Below are positions 1-8,769 of a stretch of DNA of 34,181 bases, piece by piece; position 1 is the first letter of the stretch; each line of letters begins with the position of its first letter. This stretch comes from Rhodospirillales bacterium (GTDB lineage Bacteria > Pseudomonadota > Alphaproteobacteria > Rhodospirillales > Casp-alpha2). Both the position numbers and the translations under genes were made by a program. The stretch spans positions 1 through 34,181 of the forward strand of contig JAJFIJ010000246.1 of assembly GCA_021775105.1 (NCBI GenBank). Reading direction: 5' to 3'. The notes below the pieces were generated by a model, which was not told where the DNA came from, made no database searches, and saw only the letters and a list, made by a program, of their open reading frames with translations.

Positions 1-363
1 TAAATCTTGTGAAATTGTCATGGATAAAGCTCCCTTGCGAATCAATATGCGAGGGAATCACAAATTGTCTTAATAAGGAATCAATCAATTCCATTTTGAT
101 TCATTTATTTTCGGAAGTGCTCTAGTGGCAGCATGATATGGCCGACAATCACTACATACAGGATTGCCACACACATACTTATCACGGCAGCTTGTTAGCC
201 ATGAAGAGACATTCCGATGCCTCGGGTGGGAGCCGTCCATAACATCACAAGCCGACATAATGGCGAAGGATAATTATGAAGGCCATAGGATTGAGGTTCA
301 CTGGGAAATATCGGATACTGGCATAGCTATGGAGTGCAGCCGATAGGAAGGGGGCATCCGAGT
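1..363. other. AT-rich leader without a convincing gene
   Basis: No supported coding region lies here. A 60-codon open frame at 164-346 has no recognisable domain and no clear ribosome site. The stretch contains one copy of a 28-bp repeat (122-149) whose other copy is inside the DUF983 gene. A short inverted repeat, GAATCAA at 78-84 and TTGATTC at 96-102, sits in the AT-rich part and could be regulatory. The thioredoxin-like gene that follows has a purine-rich ribosome site near 347-353, so its promoter should lie in this stretch. Confidence 0.5.
122..149. repeat. 28-bp direct repeat, copy 1 (DUF983 fragment)
   Basis: Bases 122-149 are identical to 1318-1345. Read on the minus strand, this copy encodes IVGHIMLPL, a membrane segment of the DUF983 protein, and the reading frame continues loosely similar on one side (YVVIVGHIMLPL against YVTIVIVGHIMLPL) before reaching a stop. 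It therefore looks like a degraded piece of a DUF983 gene, not a chance match. Confidence 0.8.
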
Positions 364-1026
364 ATGACAGCATGGAAACCAATTGTTTTAATCGCCGTTA
401 TGTTGACGGTATCAGGGCCGGTTCTCGCTGACCGCCATACGCCTACCCTGCCCAAGGCGAAAATGGCCAAAAACGGCATGTATGCCCAGGAATGGTTGTA
501 CAAAAGCGCCTTGAACCTTCAAGAGGATTTGACGACGACGCAGCGGCAAGGCAAGAGACTGGTCATCTTATGGGAGCAACCGGATTGCCTTTATTGTCAA
601 CCCATGTACGAAATTAACTTACGCATCCCGCGTCTTGTCGATAAAATCAAAAATAATTTCAACGTCATCAAATTGAACATTTTGGGTGATCGCAAGATCT
701 TCGACTTGGATGGCAAGGCCCTAACCGAAATGGAATTCGCAGGTAAATACGAAATCCGATACACGCCTACCTTACAATTTCTACCCGAATCCCTTGCAAA
801 AGCTGCCGGCAAGGTTGGGAAGGACTTGGATGTTTTCCGGCCTGAAGGGTATTTCAAGCCGTTCCATTTTTATTTTCTGTTCCATTATGTGCAAAGCAAG
901 GGATACGAAAGCCAGCCCAATTTTCAACGGTGGTTGGGCGCAATTGGCTTGGACATGCAGGCAAAGAATATAAAATATGATCTCTGGGTAGATGCGCTTC
1001 CGCTGGATTTGCCGAACGAGTATTAG
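364..1026 (+). CDS. SoxW-like periplasmic thioredoxin-fold protein
   Basis: Predicted exported thioredoxin-fold protein of 220 residues. The N-terminus (residues 1-22) is a signal peptide ending near VLAD. A redox motif CLYC (Cys75, Cys78) follows a beta strand, VILWEQPD, as in SoxW and SoxS-type thioredoxins of sulfur-oxidation clusters. A cis-proline region (YTPTLQF) is also present, as the thioredoxin fold requires. SoxW-type proteins reduce periplasmic disulfides or persulfides. The start at 364 is preferred because it opens the signal peptide and follows a purine-rich site (GGAAGGGGG). An upstream ATG at 334 would add ten residues unlike a signal sequence. No other sox gene is in view, so the gene is an orphan, flanked by the 28-bp repeats. 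Thioredoxin fold is confident; a sulfur-oxidation role is inference. Confidence 0.75.
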   Translation: MTAWKPIVLIAVMLTVSGPVLADRHTPTLPKAKMAKNGMYAQEWLYKSALNLQEDLTTTQRQGKRLVILWEQPDCLYCQPMYEINLRIPRLVDKIKNNFNVIKLNILGDRKIFDLDGKALTEMEFAGKYEIRYTPTLQFLPESLAKAAGKVGKDLDVFRPEGYFKPFHFYFLFHYVQSKGYESQPNFQRWLGAIGLDMQAKNIKYDLWVDALPLDLPNEY

Positions 1027-1156
1027 GACCTGTCGAAACTTACCCTGAGGCTGTGATTGCGGCGGTATTCCTGAATCCATTCGGGACGGGACATTTCCCC
1101 CGCCGTGCGCGTCGCGCTGCCATCCGAGATGGCCAATATGCAGGGCGTCTAAAAGG
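1027..1156. other. Gap between soxW-like and DUF983 genes
   Basis: The two genes converge here. The minus strand carries a short open stretch continuing past the DUF983 stop (MSRPEWIQEYRR at its core), and the plus strand a short frame ending in ALPSEMANMQGV. I recognise neither, and both could be remnants of a gene interrupted when the thioredoxin gene arrived. Confidence 0.3.
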
Positions 1157-1528
1157 TTACTGCTTTTCGTCACCCTGAAGGCCCAGATGCCACATCAGGC
1201 CAACGCAGGCGCCCTTGGCAAGGGGAAGGACCATCAACATCAATATCAGAGCCATAGGTGGCCACAGGGTCATTTGCATCCAGATTGGGAGCGCATACGC
1301 CCGTTCCATATAGAGCACTAGTGGCAGCATGATATGGCCGACAATTACAATCGTGACGTAGGGCGGAAAATCATCAGCCCGGATGTGGCCCAGCGGTTCG
1401 GTGCACGAATCGCATGACGCAATGACTTTGAGGTACGAATGGAGAATCCGCCCGTTGCCACAATTGGGACAACGGCGCCGAAATCCACGAAATAGTACAT
1501 TTATCAGACTGGGTCGATCCGGTTGCAT
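1157..1528 (-). CDS. DUF983 family membrane protein
   Basis: A 123-residue protein of the DUF983 family, common in alphaproteobacteria and of unknown function. The N-terminus has the family's zinc-ribbon-like cysteine pairs: CPNCGNG near residue 20 and CDSC near residue 39. Two predicted membrane helices follow (PYVTIVIVGHIMLPLVLYM and the stretch ending LMVLPLAKGACVGLMW). Length and organisation match the family. A 28-bp part of the first helix-coding region (1318-1345) is repeated at 122-149. Family assignment is firm; function is not known. Confidence 0.85.
   Translation of the reverse strand: MQPDRPSLINVLFRGFRRRCPNCGNGRILHSYLKVIASCDSCTEPLGHIRADDFPPYVTIVIVGHIMLPLVLYMERAYALPIWMQMTLWPPMALILMLMVLPLAKGACVGLMWHLGLQGDEKQ
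1318..1345. repeat. 28-bp direct repeat, copy 2 (inside DUF983 gene)
   Basis: This copy lies within the intact DUF983 gene and is identical to 122-149. The two copies are in the same orientation, about 1.2 kb apart, and bracket the SoxW-like gene. Confidence 0.85.
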
Positions 1529-1690
1529 GCGACTTCTCCATTACTGGAGCGACTATAAATCACAAGCTCCCGGTTGGCACAATAGCCTAACGCGCAGGGC
1601 GGCCATGCAGAATTGAACCTGTTCGGGTTCTCTGCTTCGCGCTATTAAGGAGCAGTCCTTCACCTCTAATGACCGTGAGAACAAATTAGT

Positions 1691-2413
1691 ATGGCTGATC
1701 AATCGTTGTTTCTGCCCATTGCAGACATGGCTGCTCTGATGTGGATGCTTTTCTGCTGGATAGGTTATTCCTACGTGGCGGATCGCAATGCCATCAACAA
1801 ACGCGAAGTCGCTCGGGTAATGTACCACCATCGTGTTGCATGGATGACACGGATGCTGGAACGTGAAATCCGTATGCCCGATGTAAACATCGTTACGGCC
1901 CATATTCAAAGCGGAACCCTGTTCGCTTCGACATCAATTTTAATCCTTGCGGGGTGCGTTGCCATTCTTGGCAATATTGATCGATTGCGCTTGGTAATTT
2001 CGAAGCTGTCATTTGCTGTTGCTCCGCAGGCGGAGATATTGGAAATCAAGGTCTTTGTGCTGATGGGTATCTTCGTCTATGCGTTTTTCAAATATGCATG
2101 GTGTCTGCGCCAGTTCAATTATTCCTTGATTCTGATTGGTGCTGCCCCGCAGCCTCAGGATTGCGATGAGGTGGTGATGACCAATTATCCGGTTCGTGCA
2201 GCAACCGTTTTGACGCGTGCAACCAATACTTTTAACCGGGGGCTTCGGGCTTACTATTTTGGTCTGGCCTCTCTGACATGGTTTGTTCAGCCATGGATTC
2301 TGGCGGTATGTGCTGTCTGGGTAATTCTGGTACTTTATCGCCGTGACTATCGCTCCCAGACGCTTGAGGCATTGACACCAATGGGCGGTGCGGACGGTGG
2401 AAGCGGGTTCTGA
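1691..2413 (+). CDS. DUF599 family membrane protein
   Basis: A 240-residue integral membrane protein matching the DUF599 family, which is widespread in proteobacteria and uncharacterised. It has about four hydrophobic helices: residues 8-28, one around 75-93, a pair around 118-140, and 195-217. Family-typical segments are visible, including VMYHHRVAWMTRMLEREIRM, the FKYAWCLRQFNYSLILIGA loop and RATNTFNRGLRAYYFGLA. The gene lies 48 bases before mnmA on the same strand and may be cotranscribed with it. Nothing in the sequence points to a substrate. Confidence 0.82.
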   Translation: MADQSLFLPIADMAALMWMLFCWIGYSYVADRNAINKREVARVMYHHRVAWMTRMLEREIRMPDVNIVTAHIQSGTLFASTSILILAGCVAILGNIDRLRLVISKLSFAVAPQAEILEIKVFVLMGIFVYAFFKYAWCLRQFNYSLILIGAAPQPQDCDEVVMTNYPVRAATVLTRATNTFNRGLRAYYFGLASLTWFVQPWILAVCAVWVILVLYRRDYRSQTLEALTPMGGADGGSGF

Positions 2414-2461
2414 TTCTTTTCCGGTCTTGTTTATCGCAGTTTAGTTCCTATATTCCCGGCC

Positions 2462-3592
2462 ATGAACAATCTTGGTATAGATAAGCTGCCGTCTGAAACG
2501 CGGGTCGTGGTTGCCATGTCCGGCGGTGTTGACTCGTCCACTGCCGCTGCCCTGATGGCGGAACAGGGCTATGAGGTTATTGGTGTAACTTTGCAGCTTT
2601 ATGACCACGGGTCAGCCGTTGCCAAGAAAGGCGCGTGCTGCGCCGGACAGGACATTCACGACGCCAGAAGAGTCGCAGACAAAATCGGCATTCCCCATTA
2701 CGTGCTTGATTATGAAGATCGTTTTCGGGAAAGCGTTATTGATGATTTCGTCGATACCTATCTTCGGGGGGAAACACCGATCCCGTGTGTGCGCTGCAAT
2801 CAGACCGTCAAGTTTCGTGATCTTCTGAAAACAGCGCAGGATCTGGGGGCCGACGCCTTGGTCACGGGTCACTATGTTCAGCGTGTAATGGGTCAGGACG
2901 GCCCAGAACTCCATCGCGGCGATGATGATGGTAAGGATCAAAGCTATTTTCTGTTTGCCACGACCCGCGAACAAATGGAGTTCCTTCGCTTCCCGCTCGG
3001 AGACATGGACAAAGCTGAAACCCGAGAGCACGCGCTTCGCTTCGGTCTGCCGGTAGCAGACAAGGCGGAAAGTCAGGATATTTGCTTCGTACCTGACGGG
3101 TCTTATGCCCGGGTTGTCGAGCGGATGCGTCCTGGTGCCTGCGATCCCGGTGAATTTGTCGATCTCGATGGTAATGTTCTCGGCCACCATGATGGCATTA
3201 TCGGTTTTACGGTCGGGCAACGTCGTGGAATGGGGATCTCCGCCGCTGAACCACTTTATGTAGTGAAGATTGAACCTGAAACCCGACGGGTCGTTGTCGG
3301 TCCAGCAAGTGCCCTTTTGACCGAACAGATCATTGTCGACGGGATCAACTGGCTGGGACCCGAAGATACCGGGGGTGACGGCCTGGACGTGCAGATCAAA
3401 ATCCGCTCCGCATCGCCCCCCAGCGCCGCCCGGATATTTCGCAAGGAAGACGGCAGGGCCGTTGTTATTCCAGATGTGCCCGCCTCAGGTGTTGCCCCTG
3501 GTCAGGCTTGCGTTTTCTATGATGGAGCAAGGGTTCTCGGGGGCGGCTGGATTGTTCGCAAAGAAACTCAGCCGACCATAAACACATCATAA
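2462..3592 (+). CDS. mnmA: tRNA-specific 2-thiouridylase MnmA
   Basis: MnmA puts sulfur on C2 of wobble uridine 34 in tRNA-Lys, tRNA-Glu and tRNA-Gln, using ATP and persulfide sulfur. The 376-residue protein has the adenylating PP-loop SGGVDSS at residues 20-26. The two catalytic cysteines are present: Cys112 in VRCN, matching E. coli Cys102, and Cys208 in SQDICFV, matching Cys199. The GHYV and KDQSYFLF tRNA and ATP contact segments are intact, and a C-terminal beta-barrel with GFTVGQRRG follows. Length fits the family. The 3' end overlaps the convergent rsmJ gene by 25 bases. Confidence 0.97.
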   Translation: MNNLGIDKLPSETRVVVAMSGGVDSSTAAALMAEQGYEVIGVTLQLYDHGSAVAKKGACCAGQDIHDARRVADKIGIPHYVLDYEDRFRESVIDDFVDTYLRGETPIPCVRCNQTVKFRDLLKTAQDLGADALVTGHYVQRVMGQDGPELHRGDDDGKDQSYFLFATTREQMEFLRFPLGDMDKAETREHALRFGLPVADKAESQDICFVPDGSYARVVERMRPGACDPGEFVDLDGNVLGHHDGIIGFTVGQRRGMGISAAEPLYVVKIEPETRRVVVGPASALLTEQIIVDGINWLGPEDTGGDGLDVQIKIRSASPPSAARIFRKEDGRAVVIPDVPASGVAPGQACVFYDGARVLGGGWIVRKETQPTINTS

Positions 3593-4185
3593 CGGGTTGA
3601 TTTTCCAGATATCTGGTGTGACGGCAAGCGGATACCTTCCATGGGGTCTGCCCGCTGTGGCCATTTCAGCACCACCCTATTGCGGGCTGTTTCCAGAGCG
3701 ATGTTCATTAGATCAACTGCATCTTCATCCGTTCCGACAATTTCGCGGATCAGGCGCATTTCATTTTTCACAAGAGCAGACTTTTTTCGCGGTGGGTGCA
3801 TCGGATCGACCAGCACGACTTCCGGGGACAGGGTTTCCAGTACGTCTTTGGCGTCAGCGAGAATCAGGGTCATGCGGTTGAGAACTTCCTCAATTTCACT
3901 GTCGGCATCTCTGGCCCGCGCCAACCCGTCTTCCAGTATCCTGTGCATTTCAGGAGAACGTTCAATCAACGTAACGTCGGCCCCCAATGAGGCCAGCAGA
4001 AAAGCATCTCGACCAAGTCCGGCAGTTGCATCAACCACACTTGGCGTTTTGCCTCCCTTCATGCCAACGGCTCTCGGCAAAGCCTGTCCGCGCCCGCCAC
4101 CAAAACGGAACCGATGCCCCACGGCCCCGCCTGTGAAGTCACAGAACAGGCTATCAGTACCCAATGTTGTATCGTTGCGCGACAT
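3568..4185 (-). CDS. rsmJ: 16S rRNA (guanine-1516-N2)-methyltransferase RsmJ
   Basis: RsmJ methylates N2 of G1516 in 16S rRNA using S-adenosylmethionine. The 205-residue protein has the SAM-binding motif [20 protein letters not shown] followed by an acidic strand end (LIERSPEM). The family signature [20 protein letters not shown] carries the catalytic DPM and the adjacent basic stretch seen in E. coli RsmJ. The C-terminal [11 protein letters not shown] segment also fits. It is shorter than E. coli RsmJ (about 250 residues) because the N-terminal extension is reduced. It converges with mnmA; both are RNA-modification genes. Confidence 0.93.
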   Translation of the reverse strand: MSRNDTTLGTDSLFCDFTGGAVGHRFRFGGGRGQALPRAVGMKGGKTPSVVDATAGLGRDAFLLASLGADVTLIERSPEMHRILEDGLARARDADSEIEEVLNRMTLILADAKDVLETLSPEVVLVDPMHPPRKKSALVKNEMRLIREIVGTDEDAVDLMNIALETARNRVVLKWPQRADPMEGIRLPSHQISGKSTRYDVFMVG

Positions 4186-4221
4186 CCCGTTCCCCGGTTG
4201 GATGAAGCAGGCGGTGTAATC

Positions 4222-4389
4222 TCACAGATCGGAGGTGTCGTTGCCAGTCGGCAAATCGTCCTCACTCAAATCAGGATCAGCGTTGTCGGCGTTGGCAAGT
4301 TCCGCCTTTTCCTTTTTGGCGGCTTTCTTCGCGGCCTTTTGCCGCTGGCGTTCCTGACGTTCGAATTGATAGTTAGGTTTGCGTGCCAT
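4222..4389 (-). CDS. Small basic/acidic bipartite protein (55 aa)
   Basis: A short frame encoding 55 residues, starting MARKPNYQFERQERQRQKAA and ending DLPTGNDTSDL. The first half is strongly basic and helical (repeated KAAKKAAKKEK), and the second half is acidic. I recall similar short proteins with a MARKPNYxFER-type start as conserved hypotheticals in alphaproteobacteria. Function is unknown; the charge split suggests nucleic-acid or ribosome contact, which is speculation. It lies 36 bases upstream of rsmJ on the same strand, so the two may be cotranscribed. Confidence 0.72.
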   Translation of the reverse strand: MARKPNYQFERQERQRQKAAKKAAKKEKAELANADNADPDLSEDDLPTGNDTSDL

Positions 4390-4504
4390 ATTGGTTCTTT
4401 CCGTCTACCCGCCGTCTTCATTCAGTCCGTCAGGCGATCAATAAAAATGGTGTCGCCATCGGCTACCGCCCTCGACGGTAAATCGGAGGCGGCTCCTTGC
4501 GTTG

Positions 4505-4714
4505 TTACTCGATGACGGACAGGTCCTCGGCGGAAGATTTGCCGTTCTGCCCGGGCTGAAGTTCATAAGAAACCTTCTGGCCTTCGTTAAGCGTACTCAG
4601 TCCAGCGCGCTCGACTGCTGAAATATGAACAAACGCGTCATTAGAGCCATCTTCCGGCTCGATAAATCCATACCCTTTGGTCGGGTTAAACCATTTTACA
4701 GTACCAGTCGCCAT
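4505..4714 (-). CDS. Cold-shock domain protein (CspA family)
   Basis: A 69-residue single-domain cold-shock protein, an RNA chaperone binding single-stranded RNA and DNA. The RNP1 motif KGYGFIEP and the RNP2 motif AFVHI are intact, and the N-terminus [10 protein letters not shown] is canonical. The start at 4714 is chosen because AAGGAA precedes it by about seven bases; two in-frame upstream ATGs would lie on or before that site. About 200 bases separate it from the ABC exporter gene upstream, leaving room for the long leader typical of cold-shock genes. Confidence 0.95.
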   Translation of the reverse strand: MATGTVKWFNPTKGYGFIEPEDGSNDAFVHISAVERAGLSTLNEGQKVSYELQPGQNGKSSAEDLSVIE

Positions 4715-4921
4715 AGCCATTTCCTTTAGCACGATTGTAGTTTTAACTCAGCACATTGTGTGCCAGCCGACTCAGTCTACCTATGACTTCGTCAGGGGAC
4801 AACCGAACTCACGGGATTACGGTTGCTCAAGCAAGCTAAAGCCAATGTGATAAGCTAATAGGATTTGTAGTGTTTGGCACTCATAAGTCAATCTTTCACG
4901 AACCCTGGGCATTGGAGCGCT

Positions 4922-6790
4922 CTAATCTGCGCTCTTTATTGCTGCTAGTATCAGGTCTTCTGGTTCGCCTGCTTTTGCCAGCGTCTCCCGCGCCTTCGCT
5001 GCCTGACGCTGGCGTTGCCACATGTCTGAGTATCTGGAGTTGAGGCCGAGCAGTTGATCATGCGATCCGCGCTCAACCACTTCGCCAGATTCCAGCACCA
5101 GAATTTCATCAGCGTCGATGACTGTGGACAGGCGATGGGCAATGGTCAGGGTGGTGTGATTTTCGGACACCTCACGTAATGAAGAAAGAATCCCCTGCTC
5201 CGTCTCACTATCAAGTGCTGACGTTGCTTCATCAAAGATCAGAATATGTGGGCGCTTGAGAATCGTTCGGGCAATGGCGACCCGTTGTTTTTCTCCGCCT
5301 GACAGTTTCAGACCCCGCTCACCTACCTTGCTCTGGTACTTGTCCGGCAGGGTCATAATGAAATCATGAATTTTGGCAAGCCGGGCCGCTTCTTCTACTT
5401 CCGATGGAGTTGCGTCTGGACGACCATAGGCGATGTTGTAATAGATGGTGTCATTGAACAGAACCGTGTCCTGGGGAACCATTCCGATGGCGGCCCGAAG
5501 AGAGGACTGGGTTATGTCGCGAATGTCCTGACCATCAATTGTAATCCGCCCTTCGGCAACGTCATAAAAGCGGTACAGCAACCGTGAGATCGTCGATTTC
5601 CCCGATCCACTTGGCCCGACGAGAGCGATGTTTCTGCCCGGCGCAACGCGAAACGATATATCCTTCAGGATGGGGCGGCGCACATCATACTGGAAACGAA
5701 CCTTCTCGAAAACGACTTCTCCACCTTTTATCGACAATGATTTTGCATTTTCACTATCGCGTATCTCTTCTTCCTGATCGATCAGCTCGAACATTGCGTC
5801 CATATCAGTCAGTGAACGTTTGATTTCCCGATACACGAAACCAAGGAAATTCAGCGGCAAGAACAGCTGGATCAGATAGGAATTGACCAACACAAAATCG
5901 CCAATGGTCATGGTTCCGTCGACGATACCTTTGCCGGCCAGAAGCATGGAAATGGTCACACCCGATGAAATAATAAAGCCTTGTCCAATATTCAGCCCGG
6001 CAAGGGATACGCCGCTTTTGACAGCCGCCGCTTCATATCCGCGAAGAGCCTGATCGAAGCGATTGGCTTCATGTTCTTCGTTGCCGAAGTATTTAACCGT
6101 TTCGAAGTTCAGCAGGCTGTCGACGGCCCGGGTATGGGCTTCGCTGTCGGTTTCATTCATTACTCGACGATATTTTAGTCGCTTCTCCGTAATCACCAAC
6201 GTCCAGATAATATAGATGCACATGGTCGAGAAGGTGACCAAGGCGAAGGTTATGCCGTACAGGTACCAGAGGACACCACAGACGAGAATTATTTCCAGCA
6301 TGGTCGGGATCACATTGAACAGCATGAATCGCAGGAGAAACTCGATCCCCTTTGTGCCTCGTTCCACGGCACGACTGATGCCGCCGGTCTTGCGTCCGAG
6401 ATGAAAGCGCAATGACAAACGGTGGAGATGGCGGAACGTCTTCAATCCGGCTAGACGGATGGCGCGTTGGGCGACCCGACTGAAAACGGCATCACGAAAT
6501 TCGCCGAAGGCCTGGGCCAGAACGCGGGTCAGTCCGTATGTGATTAGCAAGGCGACTGGCAAGACAATTAGTCCACCCGCAGGATCTGTCAGGCTGTCGA
6601 CAGCTTGTTTGTAGAAAATAGGAACGGCGACGTTTGTGGCTTTGGCTACGGTCAGAAACAGCATGGCAATCAAGACCCGAAATTTCAGTGCAGGTTCGCC
6701 ATGCGGCCACAGGTAGGGAAGCAAGGTGTGAAGTGTTTGAAGGTCGTTGCGTGTACCCGGTTCTTGCGGATTGTCTGGTTGGGGTTTCAT
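4922..6790 (-). CDS. Atm1-type ABC exporter (permease-ATPase fusion)
   Basis: A half-transporter of 622 residues related to Atm1/ABCB7, which export glutathione-conjugated or persulfide species linked to iron-sulfur and heavy-metal homeostasis. A six-helix membrane domain spans residues 35-325 and includes the Atm1 signature [13 protein letters not shown] (227-239). The nucleotide-binding domain has Walker [10 protein letters not shown] (392-400), the ABC signature LSGGE (496-500) and Walker B ILIFDE (516-521). The start at 6790 follows GGAG by five bases; a frame reaching 6886 exists, but its extension looks noncoding. It should act in the inner membrane as a homodimer. Confidence 0.92.
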   Translation of the reverse strand: MKPQPDNPQEPGTRNDLQTLHTLLPYLWPHGEPALKFRVLIAMLFLTVAKATNVAVPIFYKQAVDSLTDPAGGLIVLPVALLITYGLTRVLAQAFGEFRDAVFSRVAQRAIRLAGLKTFRHLHRLSLRFHLGRKTGGISRAVERGTKGIEFLLRFMLFNVIPTMLEIILVCGVLWYLYGITFALVTFSTMCIYIIWTLVITEKRLKYRRVMNETDSEAHTRAVDSLLNFETVKYFGNEEHEANRFDQALRGYEAAAVKSGVSLAGLNIGQGFIISSGVTISMLLAGKGIVDGTMTIGDFVLVNSYLIQLFLPLNFLGFVYREIKRSLTDMDAMFELIDQEEEIRDSENAKSLSIKGGEVVFEKVRFQYDVRRPILKDISFRVAPGRNIALVGPSGSGKSTISRLLYRFYDVAEGRITIDGQDIRDITQSSLRAAIGMVPQDTVLFNDTIYYNIAYGRPDATPSEVEEAARLAKIHDFIMTLPDKYQSKVGERGLKLSGGEKQRVAIARTILKRPHILIFDEATSALDSETEQGILSSLREVSENHTTLTIAHRLSTVIDADEILVLESGEVVERGSHDQLLGLNSRYSDMWQRQRQAAKARETLAKAGEPEDLILAAIKSAD

Positions 6791-6992
6791 CAAGACTCCG
6801 TAGGTGCGGCTGGGCGGTCGCCTAAATATAGGTATACGGGCTCTAAATTCCACCCCTGTGACCAGAGAGTGGCGATATATGATCAAAGATGAAGGTTGAT
6901 GATAAACATGGCAGGTATTGAAGAATGCGGGTGGCAGTGCTATCTCCCACTGATACAGCCAGTCTCAGGATTAGAGGTATGCGCGTCAGGTT

Positions 6993-7490
6993 ATGAGTGG
7001 GTATGATTTTGAAAATCTGAGCGTCCTGATTTGCGACGACAGTCGGCAGATCAGGTCATTGTTGAAGACATTCCTCAGTGGCTTCGGGGTCAAGAACGTG
7101 TATGAGGCCAACGATGGCGATCTGGCTTTTCAGGAAATGCAGAATATCGACCCTGATCTTGTCATTACCGACTGGAATATGCCGCCGACAAGTGGCCTGG
7201 ATTTTGTCAAGCGCCTGCGTCTTGGGGATGATTCTCCCAACCCCTATGTACCGATCATTATGTTGACCGGCTACACGGAACTGTATCGTGTCAAACAGGC
7301 GCGTGACGCGGGGGTTACATCATTTCTGGCCAAGCCACTCAGTGCACACTCGCTTTATAAGCGTATGGTCTCTATTGTTGATGACCAGCGCCCGTTTGTC
7401 CGCAACGTGAGGTATTTTGGTCCCGACCGTCGAGGCGCGAGGGACACTGAATACGGCGGCGCAGACCGGCGCGCGGCAGGCGCAAAATGA
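6993..7490 (+). CDS. CheY-like single-domain response regulator
   Basis: A 165-residue receiver protein. The acidic pair Asp15-Asp16, the phosphoacceptor Asp60 in VITDWNMP, Thr92 and Lys114 in AKPLS form the complete receiver active site. A C-terminal tail of about 35 residues (RYFGPDRRG and GADRRAAG) is basic and has no DNA-binding domain. Tails with repeated DRR motifs recur in alphaproteobacterial stand-alone receivers. The gene sits 11 bases upstream of an HPt gene and is probably cotranscribed with it. No kinase gene is adjacent, so the signal source is unknown. Confidence 0.92.
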   Translation: MSGYDFENLSVLICDDSRQIRSLLKTFLSGFGVKNVYEANDGDLAFQEMQNIDPDLVITDWNMPPTSGLDFVKRLRLGDDSPNPYVPIIMLTGYTELYRVKQARDAGVTSFLAKPLSAHSLYKRMVSIVDDQRPFVRNVRYFGPDRRGARDTEYGGADRRAAGAK

Positions 7491-7501
7491 GACCGTTATA
7501 G

Positions 7502-7993
7502 ATGGCTGACTCCTCAATTATCCGACCACGGCGCCATATTTCGCAGAAGGTTCCAAAACGAGGTGGCCCAACGCCCGAGCAGGCAATTCTGCGCGCGCTC
7601 AATGCCGCAGAAGACCTTATGGAAAGTTATCAGGGCTGGGCGGTTGACGATCTGGCCGACCTCTGGAACAAATTCCAGGCCGCTGAACAACATCAGGTGA
7701 GCAAGGCTGAAATCGACTCTATGTTTGATGTCGCTCATGAGATTCGTGGGCAGGGCGGAACTTTCGGTTATGATCTGATTTCGAAAGTCAGCGACTCGCT
7801 TTGCAAGTTTCTTGACGGGCGGAGCACGCTTGAGTCTTTGGAATGCGATGTGATCAAGGTTCATATCCTGGCCATGAAAGCGGTATTTAATCAGGACCTG
7901 AAGGGTAAACAACCTGAACTGGGAGAGCAGTTGTCTGGGTTGTTGCTGGCCCTCAGAAACAAGATTGAGCTGCGCAAGACTTACAGTAAATAA
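7502..7993 (+). CDS. HPt domain phosphotransfer protein
   Basis: A 163-residue helical protein with a histidine phosphotransfer motif. His79 in FDVAHEIRGQGGTFGY is the probable phosphorylated residue, in the usual HPt context (H-x-x-[KR]-G-x-[GA]-x-x-x-G). It lacks kinase catalytic and receiver domains, so it would shuttle phosphate between a hybrid kinase and a receiver, most simply the CheY-like protein encoded just upstream. The N-terminal 25 residues are basic and probably disordered. The gene ends two bases before the stop of the convergent slyX gene. Confidence 0.82.
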   Translation: MADSSIIRPRRHISQKVPKRGGPTPEQAILRALNAAEDLMESYQGWAVDDLADLWNKFQAAEQHQVSKAEIDSMFDVAHEIRGQGGTFGYDLISKVSDSLCKFLDGRSTLESLECDVIKVHILAMKAVFNQDLKGKQPELGEQLSGLLLALRNKIELRKTYSK

Positions 7994-7995
7994 TC

Positions 7996-8202
7996 CTAGT
8001 AGTGGGGCGGCGGGGTATCGCCGTCATCCGGCAAACGGTCTTCCAGCGTCAGAATGCGCCCGCGCATGGCTCCGGTCAGGGCGGTCAGTTCATCAATTTT
8101 CTGCCACTGCCGGGCGATCATGTCGCTCAATTCATCTATCGTTTGTTGCTGTTCTGCGGACCGGACTTCAAGCTCGTCAATCCGCGTGCTGGTGTCATTC
8201 AT
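7996..8202 (-). CDS. slyX: SlyX family coiled-coil protein
   Basis: A 68-residue coiled-coil protein starting MNDTSTRIDELEVRSAEQQQ and ending in TPPPHY, the invariant SlyX tail. Leucine and isoleucine heptads run through the middle. SlyX function is still unresolved; in E. coli the gene lies next to slyD. The start at 8202 gives the usual family length; an extension to 8262 is open but unlike the family. Confidence 0.88.
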   Translation of the reverse strand: MNDTSTRIDELEVRSAEQQQTIDELSDMIARQWQKIDELTALTGAMRGRILTLEDRLPDDGDTPPPHY

Positions 8203-8285
8203 GGCCTTGAACTCATGGATTGTTAACAGGTCTGGTTTAGGGTGGGAGACTATCATAAACATACCGGCAATGACGAGCGGGGGAC

Positions 8286-8522
8286 ATGATGAAATCCGTT
8301 AATTCAGCATTGCTCTGGCGGCTGGCGCTCATTGTTGTTGTGCCGCTGGCGGTCGTTGCCATTCCCCTGATCCTGCATTCCGGGGCCTATACCCTGTACC
8401 CCCAATCAGCTGCCGGGCTGCGCTTCGGAATTCAACTTGAACAGGCAACCGGTGAAACCTGTCTGGTTTTCAGATCAGACCCGATACCTGATGGTCTTCG
8501 CGAATATCTCTGCCCGGACTGA
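8286..8522 (+). CDS. Small membrane-anchored protein, unknown
   Basis: A 78-residue protein with one N-terminal hydrophobic helix (about residues 10-30) and a periplasmic-facing tail containing two cysteines (TCLVF and YLCPD) that could form a disulfide. A GGGGGAC ribosome site lies just before the start, and a second ATG follows immediately. I recognise no family. It may be transcribed with the Pmp3-type and YbaK-type genes downstream. Confidence 0.6.
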   Translation: MMKSVNSALLWRLALIVVVPLAVVAIPLILHSGAYTLYPQSAAGLRFGIQLEQATGETCLVFRSDPIPDGLREYLCPD

Positions 8523-8607
8523 AACGGTCAGTCTGGTGTAAGCTGAATTGAGTAGCCTTCGGTTCCGGGGTTTGTTAAGACTCAGGCTTAATCAAGAGGG
8601 GCTCGTT

Positions 8608-8766
8608 ATGGATATTCTTCGTATCATCATTGCTATTTTCATCCCGCCGCTGGCGGCCTTCCTGACCGTTGGAATCACCTTGCACTTCTGGCTCAATCTG
8701 GTCCTGACCCTGTTCTTTTTTGTGCCCGGCATGATCCATGCCTTGTGGCTGGTGGTGAAGAAATAA
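8608..8766 (+). CDS. YqaE/Pmp3 family membrane protein
   Basis: A 52-residue protein with two hydrophobic helices, beginning MDILRIIIAIFIPPLAAFL and including the family segments FWLNLVLTLFFFVPGMIHALW. Pmp3/YqaE proteins are tiny membrane proteins linked to membrane potential and salt or stress tolerance. An AGAGGGG ribosome site precedes the ATG at 8608 and fixes the start. The next gene begins three bases after its stop. Confidence 0.9.
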   Translation: MDILRIIIAIFIPPLAAFLTVGITLHFWLNLVLTLFFFVPGMIHALWLVVKK

Positions 8767-8769
8767 CGG

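Noticed and set aside
171-184. Possible CRISPR-like or tandem repeat structure anywhere in the window
   Set aside because: No regularly spaced repeats were seen; the only exact long repeat noticed is the pair at 122-149 and 1318-1345.
164-346. A 60-codon open frame upstream of the thioredoxin gene
   Set aside because: No ribosome site, no recognisable domain, and it overlaps the region of the degraded DUF983 fragment boundary.
1611-1632. GAACC/GGTTC hairpin before the DUF599 gene
   Set aside because: Short stem in an intergenic stretch without a T tract or partner structure.
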